Shown here piece by piece: positions 1-15,100 of a stretch of DNA of 64,000 bases. Below the pieces are notes generated by a model, which was not told the origin of the DNA, made no database searches, and saw only the letters and a program-made list of their open reading frames with translations. Every line of letters begins with the position of its first letter. Position 1 is the stretch's first letter. A program made the translations under genes and the position numbers. Source of the DNA: Cardiocondyla obscurior (Eukaryota > Arthropoda > Insecta > Hymenoptera > Formicidae); NCBI RefSeq assembly GCF_019399895.1, contig NC_091874.1, positions 2,482,501-2,546,500 on the forward strand, read 5' to 3'.

Positions 1-208
1 TCGCGGCGATGCATCGCGACCGAGTCGCGGAATTTTTGTGCGGTGTATAAAAAAAAAAGCGTTATTATTCGCCGCGACCTAGATAAATAGATTAGTCCAT
101 TCGCATATTTCCCGCGGTGCAATTTATTTATAATTATCAAACGTTGCATACACTAGTGTAAAAAGAAAAAAAAATATCTTTATAATAAGATTCAATACGC
201 GTAACATT

Positions 209-239
<31 letters not shown>

Positions 240-3178
240 ACATGAGCTACTTTTAGATATTATTTATCAGTTTTTATATAAAGTGTTACTATTCTCCGTT
301 GAGTAACATATTTATGCGCGGTGTAATACACGGGGAATTACGAAACAGTGTGTTTTTCTTACGTATTATCAATAATTAATATCTTATTAGGATATATAGT
401 TTCTATTAAAACTGAAGAAAATATACATATGAATACGCAATGCAATTCAAGGAAGCAAGCCGCTATTTATAATGTTATAGCGCACAGCGCCGATGAAATC
501 GCAAGTTACCATACACAGTTAGCGTTAATTGCATGATGAAACGTCGAAACGTTGCGGCGTGCTTTAATTAACAAGCTCCGCACAATTGTCAGTCATCGGT
601 TCTCTCATTTACTGTGTGATTATTGCGCGCACGAATATAGGTGTCGACAAAAGCGGTAATTAAGAAAAACATTCAGTCCTCTTTCTCTCTTTATATCTGC
701 AAATCACGTACTTATTAGAACATGAACGGTGAGCTCGCTTCATTGAACTGTTTCTTCACTTATATGTAAAGTATTTTTTTTTTTAATTCTTTGGAATCAA
801 TTACTGTTGCTCTTAAATTAAAAAAAAAAAAAATATATATATATATACCGCATAAGCGATAGCATCGATTAAAAGATCAAAAACGGTAAATGGAATTGAT
901 TTCGATGATTATCTTTATTGATTCCAATCGCGCTCGGCGCGGAAACTCGGACAATTAATAACAAATCCGCCATGCTTTCTACAATTTAATTCAATGTTAT
1001 GACGTTTCGATTTTGCAGGCGTTTAAAACGCGGTACGATTAGCGACGTAATCGACGTCAATAAAGGCGCGGAATGAGTTCTTCGCGCGATTTCCGCGACG
1101 CCGCGATACGGTTTTTTTGCCCGGGACGACATATATGCCGGCGGCTGCAACTTCGAGTAATTACGGTACGGCAAAACGTTGCTAAATCCTTCCCCTCCAC
1201 CCTTCGCGTGTGCCAACGCGTGGTAATCCGGTGAATATAATATACGTGAAAACTTCAGAAAACGCGGGGAGTTTTACAACACGACGCGTCCTCGATTCTG
1301 TTACCTCCTTATTTATCGAAGGCATACGTGATTATATATGAACCGCCTACGTGTGCAAAGTGAAAAATTAATCGCTAAGTGTCCGATGAAATTTAAACAG
1401 CGGACTCATAACGCTTTATCGGTATGTCGCCGGTGATTACTAAATTTTAATGTTCCTCCCGACACAATTAATAACCTTTTTCTGCTCCTGTCGGCAACTT
1501 TAGTGTTAACGATCTCCTCTCTTTCGGGCCGATTGCAAGGCGAGTTGCGCCTAAATTTGCGCAACGAATAGTAACGGTAAAACGCAGGAAAGCCGCGCAG
1601 TTTCCAATTAAACACGAGCAAAAAGGGAAGAGGTCTGTCGACATTTCGATTCTCGGCGGAGGTAGACGCTTTCCCGAGGCGTGATTGAAGCGAGATATGG
1701 CCTTTTGTCAGCCGATAAAAGAGATACTAAAAATCAATATAGCATTGTAACGGTGTGAATCATCTTGGAATTGTAAGATTAAATGCCATAGCAGATAATG
1801 GTGAACCATTTGATTTTACAATCCCTCGATGGTCCACAATTATCGTGACACCGCAGTAATAATTTTTAACGTCAAATGTTCTCTACGCGCGCAATCGTTT
1901 TAATCTCCACGGATAAGAATCAATATTTGCGAGTCCGAGGGCCGTCGCCCTCGGAAAGGGAAATCGCTGGACTCTGCTCGCGAGAAAATTCGCGCTCGCG
2001 CGCGGGCCATCGTTACGTGTTTTGTATTTCTATACGTATAACGTCCACATGTGTGAGCGTGTCCACGTATTGCCCAATGAATCGCCACGCGTAAGCGAAA
2101 AGAAAGCCGCCGGCGGTTACGCAATCAACTCTTTCTACACGCGTGCCGCGCAATTCGCGCCGAGGATTTGCAGAATCGTTCCTCGCCGTTTCTTTCTGCA
2201 ATTTCGCGCGATTTCCGTGGCTCTTTCGGGAGATCAAGGGTCGCGAGAAACATTTAGACAGCAAAAACCGAAGCGACCGAATGCAATCGAGACCTTCAGC
2301 ATCTAATTTGAGAGATGTAAGCAGCGCTAAGTGTTCCGTATGGTTGAAAGTTTGAGTCTTGATTTATATTATTTAAATGTGACGGCCTGGGCCGTCAAAT
2401 AAATCACTGGGTTGAGAATCAAGATTGAGATCGGAATTTGATTAATTCAAAGCGAGAAAAACTCAAAATATCTAGTTACCAAACGTTGCTTTGATTCATC
2501 AGATGTTACTTTAATTTCAATTTAATTTTAATCCAATTTCAATCTTAATTCATTATTGTCGAATTGTTTAGCACCCTAAGTTTCAAGAAAATTGTCCTTT
2601 TACCTTTATAAAAATTCGTAAGACAAGTGCTTAAAAGGAATTAACTAACTTTTAATTTACTTCATAAATGACATTTGTAATTAGAAAAAAATTGTCTACA
2701 CACATTCTTACTTTTTAGTCCCGCTCTATTTTTTAATCATACTTCGGCACGGTGTTTTATTCTAAGTTACGAACGTCGCAATGAAAACGATAAACGACCG
2801 CCTGCCTCCTTATTACTCTAATAAGACGTTGGAAAAGCGCTTGTCTTCGTTTTCAACGGATTGGGAAATGAGAGAAATTTGCGCGATTCGTTTTCCAACT
2901 TAATTATATCGTTGTTACGTGTCCCCTTCCACTCGCGGAGGCGACGCTACCGTCGCTCTGTTTTTCTTAAAGCACGCTGTAATTAATGCCTTGTGTGTGA
3001 CGTCGCGATATTCTGAATCGCAGTTTCGTACGACGCCGCGCGAAAGGAAGATCTATGTCGGATCGCGAATCGTACGAGGCCGCGATGCCGAAATAATCAC
3101 CGGTCGTGATTACTTTCCCGTTGTAACAGTTCACGTTTCGTCATTCGCAGCGACAGTGGTGCGGACGCCGCGGACACG
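1..3178. other. Upstream region of the ABC transporter gene, no gene recognised
   Basis: Nothing here reads as a convincing coding exon on either strand. It contains a run of about 25 T at 207-231, A/T-rich microsatellite sequence near 822-848, and a more GC-rich segment at about 1880-2300 with short overlapping open frames on both strands, as expected by chance in CpG-rich DNA. The last few hundred bases before 3179 should hold the promoter and 5' untranslated region of the ABC transporter gene, but I see no core promoter motif I would defend. Confidence 0.5.
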
Positions 3179-6100
3179 ATGATAATGCAGACGAACAACG
3201 CGGACAGCGGAATGGACCTGACAACGGTGACCACGAGCAGCCCCGCAATGGCCACGCCGGGGATAAACAACCCCACGTGGAATCGCCAGCAGGCGGTCAG
3301 CGTCCGGCACGCGTTCAAGATCTACGGTAGCAGCAAGAATCCGAACCACGTCATACAGAATCTCAGCATGACAGTGGCAAAGGGCTCGATGTAAGTACAG
3401 CGATTATTTCCATACATTTATAAATTTCAAAATTATTCGTTGTATTTTTATATTATTTTTATTACACTTTAATTATCTTTATTTATTAAAATACGTAATA
3501 TTGAAATCCGACGTGTCGAAATTTTTTAATCGATTTAACGAGCTAATTTATCAATAGAATGGCAATGATCTGAATGATGCAATTTTCCTTGCTTCCCCAT
3601 TACATGCATTTACTGCTGCTATAAATTCGTTGCCGCTGCCAGATTGCTTAACTTCCCGATCTCGATCCTTCTCCCCTCACGTAATATCAATCGGAATGAC
3701 GAAAAATCTGTATTTTTCCTTCTCGGCCTAAGCGCGAGAAAGCGCCGCGGGAGATTTATTTTCCGTATCAACAATCCATTTATCGTAGCGACCAATTCTA
3801 CGGCGCGTAATTAATTAACGGGATCTTTCATCCGTGATAATCGTGGCTCAAATCGCCGGGAGATCCCGATAAGGATCTACCACGACGGCCGTTTCGTAAT
3901 GATGCGAGAGTAACAATACGCTCGACGCGGGGCTACCAGGAAATTAAATCACTTAAAACAGTGATTTTCATCGTGTTCGCGTTCGATACGCGTTTCGTAA
4001 TCGCTGTACGATCGCGATACCCCTCGCGTTAAACGCCATGAAAGTGTAACAACGATTTAGTGCAAATTGCGCGCCTCGAGCGTCTCTTCTTTCGGTTCTT
4101 TCGTACAAGATTGCGAAATCAGAATTATATACGTATTATTTAATGCGAAGCTAAAGCTAAGGACGTAATAACAGCCTTGCGTGCCTGAGAACTGGCCCGA
4201 AACGCAATGTTTATCGTGACTTAATAACGGCCGACATTAATTGTCCACAATGTGCTGACAATCGCATGTGGAACATTCGAATATTGCGCCTATGCAAAAA
4301 TTCCACTCCGCGTTACCTTTTCTTAATTTTCACGATCAACATTTTACTTTCCAACTACGATCAATTTCGACTGAAAACTGACGAAGTTTAACAGAACTTT
4401 TCAAACTAGGTATGAAATTATTCATACTTATTAATATATTTAAATAATTTTTTTTTCGTTTTACAACACCGTATTACGTATCCTTAAAAAAAAAAAGAAA
4501 AAAAAAATTGAGGACCTCTCGACCTTCTCGCAGTTACAAAGATTATTTGAATGCCACTTGTAAATGAGGATATTTTTTTATGTACGATGTCGCAAGAATA
4601 TAATACTTTTTTTTTCCTCTCTTACATTCTTCTATTTTACGATTGAATTCAATCATCAGTTTGTTTCATAGTTAGGAATGAATTTAATATAAATCGTAAT
4701 TACGAGACAGTGCTGTTTGAAAAAGTCGGACGTTTACATAAGGTTTCAACCTGTTTTGCGCGACAATCGATAATAAACAACCGCAAATTGATTATTAATT
4801 GTGGCTTTCCATATAGTACAATAACATCGAAAATGATTACGTTGTTTTGATCTCGTAGGAAATGTTCTGATTCTCCTTGTAAGAAAAAAATATCGCACGT
4901 TATAATTAACTATTACGTAAATCAAATCCGATCTAATTTTATAAAATTTCCAGACGAACAAGAAACGTTAGAATAATCCAATCAAAGCTAGTCTAATTAA
5001 TTTCATCCTCAATTAAAATAAAAACTTTAATTATGCTGAATTTTTCTTTTTTTTTTTTTATTTATTATAACAGATAAAAATGTAAAAGCCTGTTAAACTT
5101 CTGTTCGAATAATCACTTCTGTTCGTTGACTTTTATTAATTAAGAGCAAATCAAAGCCTACATTACGACATTCTGTTGCGAGCAGACAAGCAGCAAAAAT
5201 ATTATGTATTAAGATATAAAAAATAATCAATAACAATTTCTTCGCGACTGGACTTCGACGAAGACGACCGTGGTTTCAATGTCTTACCGCGAGTTACATC
5301 ACGCGTTCGCGTCCGGCCTTCATCTCACCCCGCTGTTGTAACTCGAATTTGATTATTCGATCAATTCTGCCGTCAAGAATTTTCGTAACGTGACGTGACG
5401 TGACGTGACGAGACGTGCACGCCTCGTGGTAAAAATAAAAGAAAATAAAAAAAAAAATAAGTACATGTAAATTATCTACAATAATAGATGTAAAATTACA
5501 CCGTGAAAACTTCAGTAAATTTACGCAAATAGTAGTTGTGAAAATTTCATTTTTAATAGTGTGAGTATTAAAGAAAAAAATCATGTAATTTTATAAATAA
5601 TTTCCTGTGCAAAATTACATGAAATTTTTTTTATATTCGCGTGATGACTGAGAAAATTTTCGCAGCTATTATCTGTGAAAATCTACTGCAATTTTTACGG
5701 TGTAACTTTACATTTATTACAGCGGGTAATATTTTTTTTTTGCGGCGCATAGAACGTTTGTCTCGTCCGGCTCGCGAGAAACTTTCTCACTTATCAGTCA
5801 TGCAAACAATTGTCCCATCCGATTTCCGGCAGGTATTACGGCTATGAATAATCTCCGAGAATTCGTATTTACCCGCGGGGCTTCAAGGACCGCGAACCTT
5901 TCAAGCCGGCCACGCTTTCGTTAGCATTCCGATGAAAATTGCAAATGTAAATGACGCTCTTCTCTACGAAGAGGTCGATTTGTCCGCGTCTCGAAGCAAT
6001 CCCGAAGGCTGAAGCCTCTGAAATACATCCGCAAACACTTTTCATCCTCTAACACGTTTTATGTTCGTTTTTTATACAAGGTGCCCCGACAATGGCACTG

Positions 6101-9100
6101 CAACGCATGTAATTATCAAAGTTTTTAAACATCGAGGTTTCTTAAAATCTTCATTAATTAAATTCCTTTACTTCACAGCCTTTTGTTACATTGTTTAAAA
6201 CCGGATAAACGAATGATTCTTGTTTCTCGCGTTTTCTCGCCGAGTTTCGTTCAAGTCGACTATATTAATTTAATAATATTAATTTACGCTAATATTAATT
6301 TACGCTTAAAAACCTTTTTTTTTCTTTAGGATTTTACGTTAATTTGAAATTAATTGCAATTTTGCGTTTAGATACGGACTGCTGGGCGCCAGCGGATGTG
6401 GTAAGACCACCCTACTGTCCTGCATCGTCGGCCGGAGGAGGCTGAACTCGGGCGAGATTTGGGTGCTGGGTGGCAAGCCCGGTACGAAGGGATCCGGCGT
6501 GCCGGGAAAAAGGGTCGGATACATGCCGCAGGAGATCGCCCTTTACGGCGAGTTCACTATCCGCGAGACTATGATGTACTTCGGATGGATATTCGGAATG
6601 TGCACCGCCGAAATCGTTGAGAGGCTGCGCTTCTTGCTGCAGTTCCTCGATCTACCTTCGCAGAACCGCTTGGTGAAGAATCTCAGGTACGCGTTTTTCG
6701 CGACTCGCGCAAGCGGAACGTTTCCTTTCGGCCCGACTTCCGGCCGATTCGCGGCAAGAACGGTAACGAGATCCTCGAGCCGCAGACGTATTTATAAAAC
6801 TTGTCGCCGGGCAATCTCGTCGCGGACGAGCACCTTCGAGGAAAAAGAATCTCGCGCGAATCCGTTTCTCAAAATCGCCTTTTATCGAACGAGATGACGT
6901 CTGATTTGCATGTTCGCGCTCGCTACCTGACAACCTAGCAGCTCTCTCGGTAGAATAATCGCAAAGGTATAAATATTAACGATTTATTTCTAAAGACGCG
7001 CAACTATTCTCGTCACGCTCATAAAAGGATATAACTTTACGAAAAATACAATCTTTACACGAGGACGTAGCGCGTCTCCCGATTCCGCTAAAAAGTGGGT
7101 AATAAAGTTCTTCTCGTTATTAATTAACGTCGGATGGCTTTTTACAGTGGCGGTCAACAAAGACGAGTATCTTTCGCAGTGGCTCTAATGCACGACCCGG
7201 AATTGTTGATCTTGGACGAACCAACCGTAGGCGTCGATCCATTGTTAAGGCAAAGGTGAGTTTCTTTTACATTTTATTATACTCTTTTTTTTTTTAATTT
7301 AATTTAATTTTTATTTGTTTTATTTTATTATTAATTAAATATATTTTAATGATAAGAAATAAATTGCGTTTGTAGCTACTACGGTGTCGTTTGATGAACG
7401 TTAGCAGGCTTATAACTTTTACAAACACAATAATTTTTTTTCCACGATTTTGCTATAATTATTCTCGATCAACGCAAGAAATAAGGAAGGAAGGAGTGAA
7501 GGTTTTTTTTCAAAATATCGAGCATTCTCGCTGAAAATCTATGTCGTGATTAAGTCGCGCGTGGCGGCAAACCCGTGACTAATGCGCTCAATCTATAAGT
7601 CACGCTTTAAGCTTGACTTTAAGTGAAAGTGCTCGCTTGTGTGAACAACAAATGGCGAAAAGTAAAAAAGAAATAAAAAAAATTAAAAAATAAACAAATA
7701 AAACTTGTCAAATAAACTTGTCAAGACCTCTTGTAGGTTTTTGCGCGAGCTCACTCTAACAAGTCACTTTGGATTCGCGTGTAAAATACCAAAAGCTTGT
7801 CTAATCGTTTACGATAGATTTAAACTAAATAAAAAAAATCCTGTAAATATTCTTTTATTTGCAAAGAATCTTCATTAAAACGTCAAAACTTGTCTCTGGA
7901 TATTCTAAAATAGTTCTAACCAGACTTCTAAAATAATATCGACTGAACATTTTTATAACGACTCTCACTCGCCGTGAGTTTTTATTTTTATCATTTAATC
8001 TATCTCGTTAGACAAAAATTATAATAAATAATTTCATTTAAAGGTTTTGAAATACAAGTGCATTTACATAAAAGTGAGGATTACCGAGCAATATGTCAAG
8101 CAACAGCTACGCAAGGTTGCTCATGAATAATTAAATAGTGTCAAATGTAAACACGTAACGAGTGTAAAAAAAGAATTGAAACATAAAAAAAAATGTTTTC
8201 GAAGAGAAAACCAAAAAAGGAAGAAAAGAAAAAAACACGTAAACCACGTCGAAATCTAAAACTCAAACAGATTAATTTCGAATCTTAATTGTCGTCTGAA
8301 TAACACTTGTGAAATTCTATGTTAACGTTATGTTTTCAATTGTGAGAAAAAATGGGGTTCCCTGCACGTAGAAAAAAAATTATCGCTTTCGTTCGCGAAA
8401 CAAATGAAGCAAATAATTAACTTGCGAGATGCTTTCCACAATAACGTCCTGCTTTTCCAGCGGAAAATCAAGTACTGTAATTACCACGTTGTTGTCATCT
8501 TTTACGTTTCGCTTCCGGCGTGGAAATCTCGCGACGCGTTTGCACGCGAACGAGATAAAATCGAAATAAATTTCGCAATGAAATACGCAAACGTTCGGGA
8601 ACGCACGACAGGCATTCATAAACGTCGGATTAACAGGCGTTTTATAACGCAATATCTTTGATTTATTTTGTAGTATAAGGATCGAGTGGCCTCCGCGGAT
8701 TCTGCGAAGACGGTTAAATTTCGTCCGCGAGAAAAGCGTGAAAACAATATTATTTAAATGGAATCGAAGCGCGAGCTTTAATTACTTGAGAAAGTTTGCA
8801 GCTTCCTTACGACCGTTTATATCTCAACTCGCTTTTCTCGCTCCCCGGCCGTGTGCAATTGTCTCGCGAGGCATTTATAAACCCGATTACTTTCCAGAAG
8901 AATATTGCTAAGAAAGTCGTGACTCACTTTCGACTTAATCGCATTTCGACGCTTTTGAAATGTATCGCGATTAAGTAATTATCAGCTATTTCGCTTTCCT
9001 GATCGGCTGCTCGTTATTACGTTAACCGCGTGGTGCAGTGATTATTATTTTTTTTTACAATTCGTTAACTCCCCGTCCGGTTTCGCAATATAATTTTTAC

Positions 9101-12100
9101 AAAAATGAGAACGTTGGTGCCTATACTAATAAGTTATAACGACATATATAAAAATAAAAAAAAAACGTGTGGCAAAATTAATTAGAATTTGTCTCAAATC
9201 GTCGATAATGACGCGCGGTGATTTATATAAACGTTGTCCCTGCATTAAGTATAACGACTTTCGACTTTTACTTTGTTACGGTCTAGTTTTGCAAATCGAC
9301 GACCGATCTCGTCGCGTTTATTGCCGCAAGTTAACTCGAAAAATTTGCTCGCGATAATTCGCGAAGAAGGAATCCTCGTGTTTGAATGCGATATGTTTCT
9401 TCGAGCGCGCGTCATGTTTCTCCGCGCTCTTTTGCGCGCTAACACATCCTTCGTCTCGTGAATATGAAAAAGTCCTATCGACGTCGTTTTTTTTTTAGCC
9501 CGGTGTTATAAGGTTCAAGGTGTCAGAGAAGCCGAGAAGTCCGCGGTAAGAATATCGCTGCAGCGGAGATACTGCATAAATAATACATGAGCTCTGTGTA
9601 CGTACATGCACACGTGCGTACGCGACGCACACGAACGCGCGTGGCACATACCGATCGCCTTGCGAATAACGATTGCATGAATAATCAGGATCTCCAATCG
9701 TAGAAATAAAATAATCGAGAACAGCGGCTCGGAATCTGTCGCGAGAACGACTATTCTACAAAAACCCTTATTCTTGTTTCGCACATTTTATTACGCGCTT
9801 CAACTCTGCATTTTTATTTCGTTTTTAATCGAACGGTTATGTAACTTTATATATATGTTTTTTTTTATCTTAGTTAAAAAAGGAAACGCAGATATTTAAT
9901 TGTTGCCGCTTTTCAATAATGTTGATGAACTCTCGCTTGGCACACTTTGTGCCGCAAGAGTAAATGTCAGATGTCTAAAAGTTACAGATTGACAGCTTTA
10001 TTAATCGACAAGATTGTCGTGACGCTTCGATAATATCGAAAGTACCGCGTTATTGATATTAATCGTTAAATTATTACGCGAATTACAAAACTTTTCTTTA
10101 ACTAATATTATTTTATATTATATTAGTATTGTTCCGCATGTGGAACACAATCGGCCATCATGCAGACGATATAAAAAAAAATATATGGACTCACCTATTC
10201 GATGCGCAGCAGCGGAGTTTATACGGCAACGACGATCCTGTAACACAAATAAAAAGAATAAATTGTAGAGCTGCCCAAATAATCCACCGTTAAAAAAAAA
10301 AAAGAAATAGTTTCCACACGCTTCTAATTATTTTTTTAATTCGATAATTAATAAAAAAAAAGTTATTTATAATCCAAACGAGAAATCAAAGTAATTAAAC
10401 CTTTCTAAAATTTAAAACATATTATTCTATTAATTATTAAACTGTTAGTTTTAATTGATGTCAAAACGATCGCGATAGATCATTAAAAACTGTTAATTTT
10501 ATATAAAATAAAATCAAACCTCACCTCTGGGTTGCTCCGCCGAAGCATATGTTGTCCAGCACCATGCGAGAAGCAATTACAGGATACAGGAACGCAACAC
10601 AAAAACACACACACTCGACCAGCGTGAGTCACGTACGCCGCGCGACCCTCCGACCTCTGCTCGTCGTTCGCCCAGCAGTGCCACGTTGCAGAAAGAATTC
10701 ACGCACTGCGCCGAATATTGTTCCGAGCATCACCCTGGAAACATCACAAGCTTTTAATTGTCGAATATGTCGCAGTTCTCGTTACGCAATCGACCGAGAT
10801 AACTGAATATAGTTCACACGTAAATGGGGATATAACTTACGGCAAAGGAAGGAAAGGTGATGATCGTCGGTGCTCTCCGCCTGTAGAGCATGGACGGGAA
10901 AGGGTATTTCGCACCGGGGTTGCTTCTTCGTCCTTCAAACAAGCGTAGTATTCTATCACGAACGAGGCGCCTTTCGTCTCGGTGTTGCTTGATAAGCAGC
11001 CGGCGAGGTGACCTCTGCTCGTCGTTCGCCCAGCAGTGCCACGTTGCAGAAAGAATTCACGCACTGCGCCGAATATTGTACCGAGCATCACCCTGGAAAC
11101 GTTACGAGCTTTTAATTGTCGAATATGGCGCAGTTTTCGTTACGTGATCGACCGACATAAATGAATATAGTTCACACGTAAATGGGGATATCACTTACGG
11201 CAAAGGAAGGAAAGGTGATGATCGTCGGTGCTCTCCGCCTGTAGAGCATGGACGGGAAAGGGTATTCCGCACCGGGGTTGCTTCTTCGTCCTTCAAATAA
11301 GCGTAGAATTCCATCACGAACGAGGCGCCTTTCGATTCGGTGTTCCTCGCTGAACGGTCGGCGGGGGAAAGGAAGAGAGAGCGCCACCGGCCGGAGACGG
11401 CGCACCGCCGAGCATGCGCCGCTCGCACCTACAAGCTCGTCCTCTCGTATTCCAACGTTCACACTCACACAGGAACCTTACCCATCTCACTCGCTACGAA
11501 GTTTAAAGCGTCTCAATGATAACGCGGTAGCGCTCGGCAGCGAAGCACTGGCAATTTTGCTATTAAAAATCGATGCTTACCTCCAGGAGTCTTTGCTGAT
11601 ACATAGCGCCTCGTCTCCGAGGCCTCTCCTTTTCTCGAAACGTTCAAGATGTCGGGCGGCGCGTTCTCAAAAGTCTCTCAAGCATGCCCAATTACTTGCT
11701 TGGTACTTGCGCGGCAAACCGACGAGCCGGCTGCGGCTCGTATCTTTAATACGCGACGGAAGTGAGTCGTTTCCTCCGAACTTGCGCCTGCACAGAGAAA
11801 GAATTGATGTCAATCGGTCATCTCCGTGAGCTCACCCGCCGCGACGCGATCTTACTCATGCGGAGAAATAATTTATAAAACGAAATAAAAGCAAGCGGCG
11901 TACTGAAAGAACGCAGAGGACCGGACACACGGTGAATTACAACTGCGACGACGCAAGTGATGGCGCGTACCTTGCGCGAAATATTCGTCACGCAAATACC
12001 CTACGCGTAAAGAACACCGATCCGGGAAGCTAATTCGCGTTGAATTCATAGGAATAACCATGAAACGTACTTACGTTCTCAGCCGCGAATGACGAGAGCT

Positions 12101-15100
12101 TCGCCGTCCACCGCTAGCGTAGGGGGAATGGTACGGTCACCGCCATCTCTGAGCAAAGCGAAGTGAAGTCGGTTCGTTCTCGTACTCGAGTGCATCCGAC
12201 CGTGTTCGAACCTTGCTTCTGTATTTCATCTCTGCGGAGCTTCAGCGAGCTGGAAAAATTTTACTTTGAATATCGTACCAAATAATATTCGACATGGAGA
12301 ATAATTGTTTAACGTTTTACAAACGACACGAGGGTTAAATTTATAGGAATAACCATAAAACGTACTTGCTTCTTCGGCCGCGAATGACGAGAGCTTCGTC
12401 GTCCACCGCTAGCGTAGGGACAATGACGCGGTCAGTGCGGTCACCGCCATCTCTGAGCAAAGCGAAGTGAGTCAGCTCGTTCTCGTACCCGAGTGCATCC
12501 GACCGTGTCCGAACCTTGCTTGTGTATTTCATCCCTGCGAAGCTTCAGCGAGCTGGAGGAATTTTACTTTGAATATTACCGAATAATATCGAATATTCGA
12601 CATGGAGAATAATTGTTTAACGTTTCACAAACGACACGAGTTTATAACTGCTGGATGCGACCCGGTATTTTTCCGATTAAGTTTCAATTACGTTACTCAT
12701 GTAGTTCACATTATTACGTAATTAAGGTTATGAGATCGTAAGTATAAGTATAAGGTCGACTTGATATGTATATTCTCAATTAAGACACGGCCTTTTCTTT
12801 TTCTTATTCCGCAGCATATGGAACCACCTGGTCCAAATTACCAAAGATGGTAACAAGACGGTCATCATAACGACCCATTACATCGAAGAAGCCCGGCAGG
12901 CGCACACGGTAATCGCCGTTCAGTTATTTAATCATAGAATTACAATTTTGACTGTGTCAATTAATATCGATTTCAGGGCAGTGACGATTCTCCGCCCCCT
13001 CCCCAGAGATTAGAAGTAAAAGTGGCAGATAAATGAGTCCCGCGATTAAAATTGGGCAACGTTAGTGAAAGTATCCGGATCCGCGGACCCGGAGGAACGA
13101 ATTAATAAATAAATCAACATAACGATCTCGGCCGACACAAATCGCGGCGCATTAATAACGAATCCGGCCAGCGATTGACGTCTGTTGGCCGATTGCATGT
13201 CATTACCGCCGTCACCGGCTAGTTATTCCGCTTACGTATTACGCCAGGGACAAATTATAGTGCAAGAAGGCTAATCTCGATTTTTTGCGGGCGAACCCGC
13301 GAGATGAATAACAGCAGAACGCCACGCAGCTTTCATCGCGATGAAAAGTTTCCTCTTTCGATTTGAGTCGCCGTTTTTGCCGAAACCGGAAATTCGGAAT
13401 AATGCGCGAAACATTGAAATCCCTCGGATGAATTAAATGCCCCTCGTTGAAGTTTCCGACGTGCGCATTCAGACTCGGAATTTTTCTATCTTTTTTTTTT
13501 ATTGACTTAATTGCGAGATCGATCAGGAAAATAATAACGAACGGAAATTGATTTTCTAACAGATTGGCTTGATGAGGAGCGGCCGATTGTTGGCCGAGGA
13601 GGCACCCAGGACTCTTTTGCAAATATACAACTGCGCCTCCCTCGAAGAGGTATTTTTAAAACTCTCCAGGAAGCAGGGACAGTACGCTCAGCCACCAACG
13701 GAGCTCAATATTTCGAACAACATTAGTCTGGTGAGAAAAGAAATTCAAAACGAGTGCTTTTTATTGTGGCACTCGTTACATATTGTTTTTCGCGCAAATT
13801 GAAGATCAACTAGTTTGGCATGTTGCACAAAATCAAACGCAATTGAATAGAATCGAATGAAAGTAATTTAGTTGTTGTCTCTACTGTGCAATAGTACTTG
13901 TCCTTTTATATGTATGGTACAATTTTTATGTATATTTGTTATATTGCATTTTTTAAACACTATCATGTTATTTAATTGAACATTTTTACCTCGTCTAATT
14001 ATGGCATGATTGACATATACACTCAGAATGTACAAAAAAACTATTTATCCATTCTACAGCCGATTTTGCATTATCTTATTTGCATAAATTAAATATCACA
14101 CAATTTATCGCCACCAGCCACGCTTTTTTTTCTTTTGCGCACAGGCTTCTTTAAACTGGGGAAAAAAAGACGAGTCGGTATGTGTGACAGAAGAGTCCGG
14201 CGTTGTCGGCCTTAACTTCCACCAAAGCAAAGAGGTCCTGATAAACGAGTCCACCAACGGAATAGCGAACCATTACGACGTAAGGGATTATTACGAGTCA
14301 CTACCGATGCAAATCTCGCGGCAGAGATTTTTATAGAAATGTCCAATCTAATACTACCAAATAAATACTAAGAATTACTTATTTTTATTGTATAATAATA
14401 TTAATAACTATTACTTTTTTTGATAATTATTTGAGTATTAAAATACTAAATGCTTTTAATAGTAATTTTCACAATTTATTTGGCAGAATTAATTTCGGAT
14501 TTTCTATAAGGGTTAAACTTTTCGAGTCAGCAATGTAGTACACGTGCATTTATTCTTTCGTTTCTTTATCTCATATACGAATATTTATGTTGCAATTTAT
14601 TAAATTCAGCACTACACTCAATGATCTCTGTATTTTAATGTACAAAGTGGATTAAAAATAATCGTTTACAATTTTTTTTTTTTACTAAGGTTGATATTGT
14701 TTCTGAAGGAGATATACTCGAATGATTAAGGAGTTAATTTAAAAAATTGTGTAACTCTGAAGCAAAGCGTCAAGTCTTATTATCTTAAAATTTTGTTGTT
14801 AATCTTACTCGCATAATTATAATGACAATGACGATTTCACGATACAGATAAACGGCAAGTCGCTGTCAGGCACGAAAGCTAACTCCATCTTAGACTGCGA
14901 CGACTGCGGCGACTTCACGGATTGTTACAAGATCACTAGCTGGGGCAAGATTAAAGCCCTTTTGCAGAAGAACTTCTTGCGTATGTGGAGGAACATTGGG
15001 TACGTCTTTAATGAAATGATCTACGGCGCAGCAATTAATTTAGTGGTTTTTGTGCATGTTAATAGTATCGTTTCTGAATTTATTAAAACATTTCTAAGAA

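Larger units (their letters stand above)
3391..6371. other. Intron 1 of the ABC transporter gene
   Basis: The intron is almost 3 kb, with a GTAAGT donor and a tttag acceptor. It holds a foldback element (5477-5721), a short pentamer repeat (about 5388-5412) and, near its 3' end at about 6265-6307, two tandem copies of an 18-base AT-rich unit (consensus aatattaatttacgct). I see no exon in it. Confidence 0.6.
7256..12814. other. Intron 3 of the ABC transporter gene
   Basis: At 5.6 kb this is the largest intron of the transporter gene. It splits the nucleotide-binding domain just after Walker B. Its left part (7256 to about 9880) is AT-rich with no convincing exon. The right part (about 10540-12640) is GC-rich and holds two direct duplications plus candidate minus-strand exons, described separately. 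Confidence 0.6.

Noticed and set aside
11248..11829. 193-codon plus-strand open frame in ABC transporter intron 3
   Set aside because: It crosses the tandem duplication and several minus-strand splice signals, has arginine/serine-rich low-information composition and no recognised domain. Its length is expected in GC-rich DNA.
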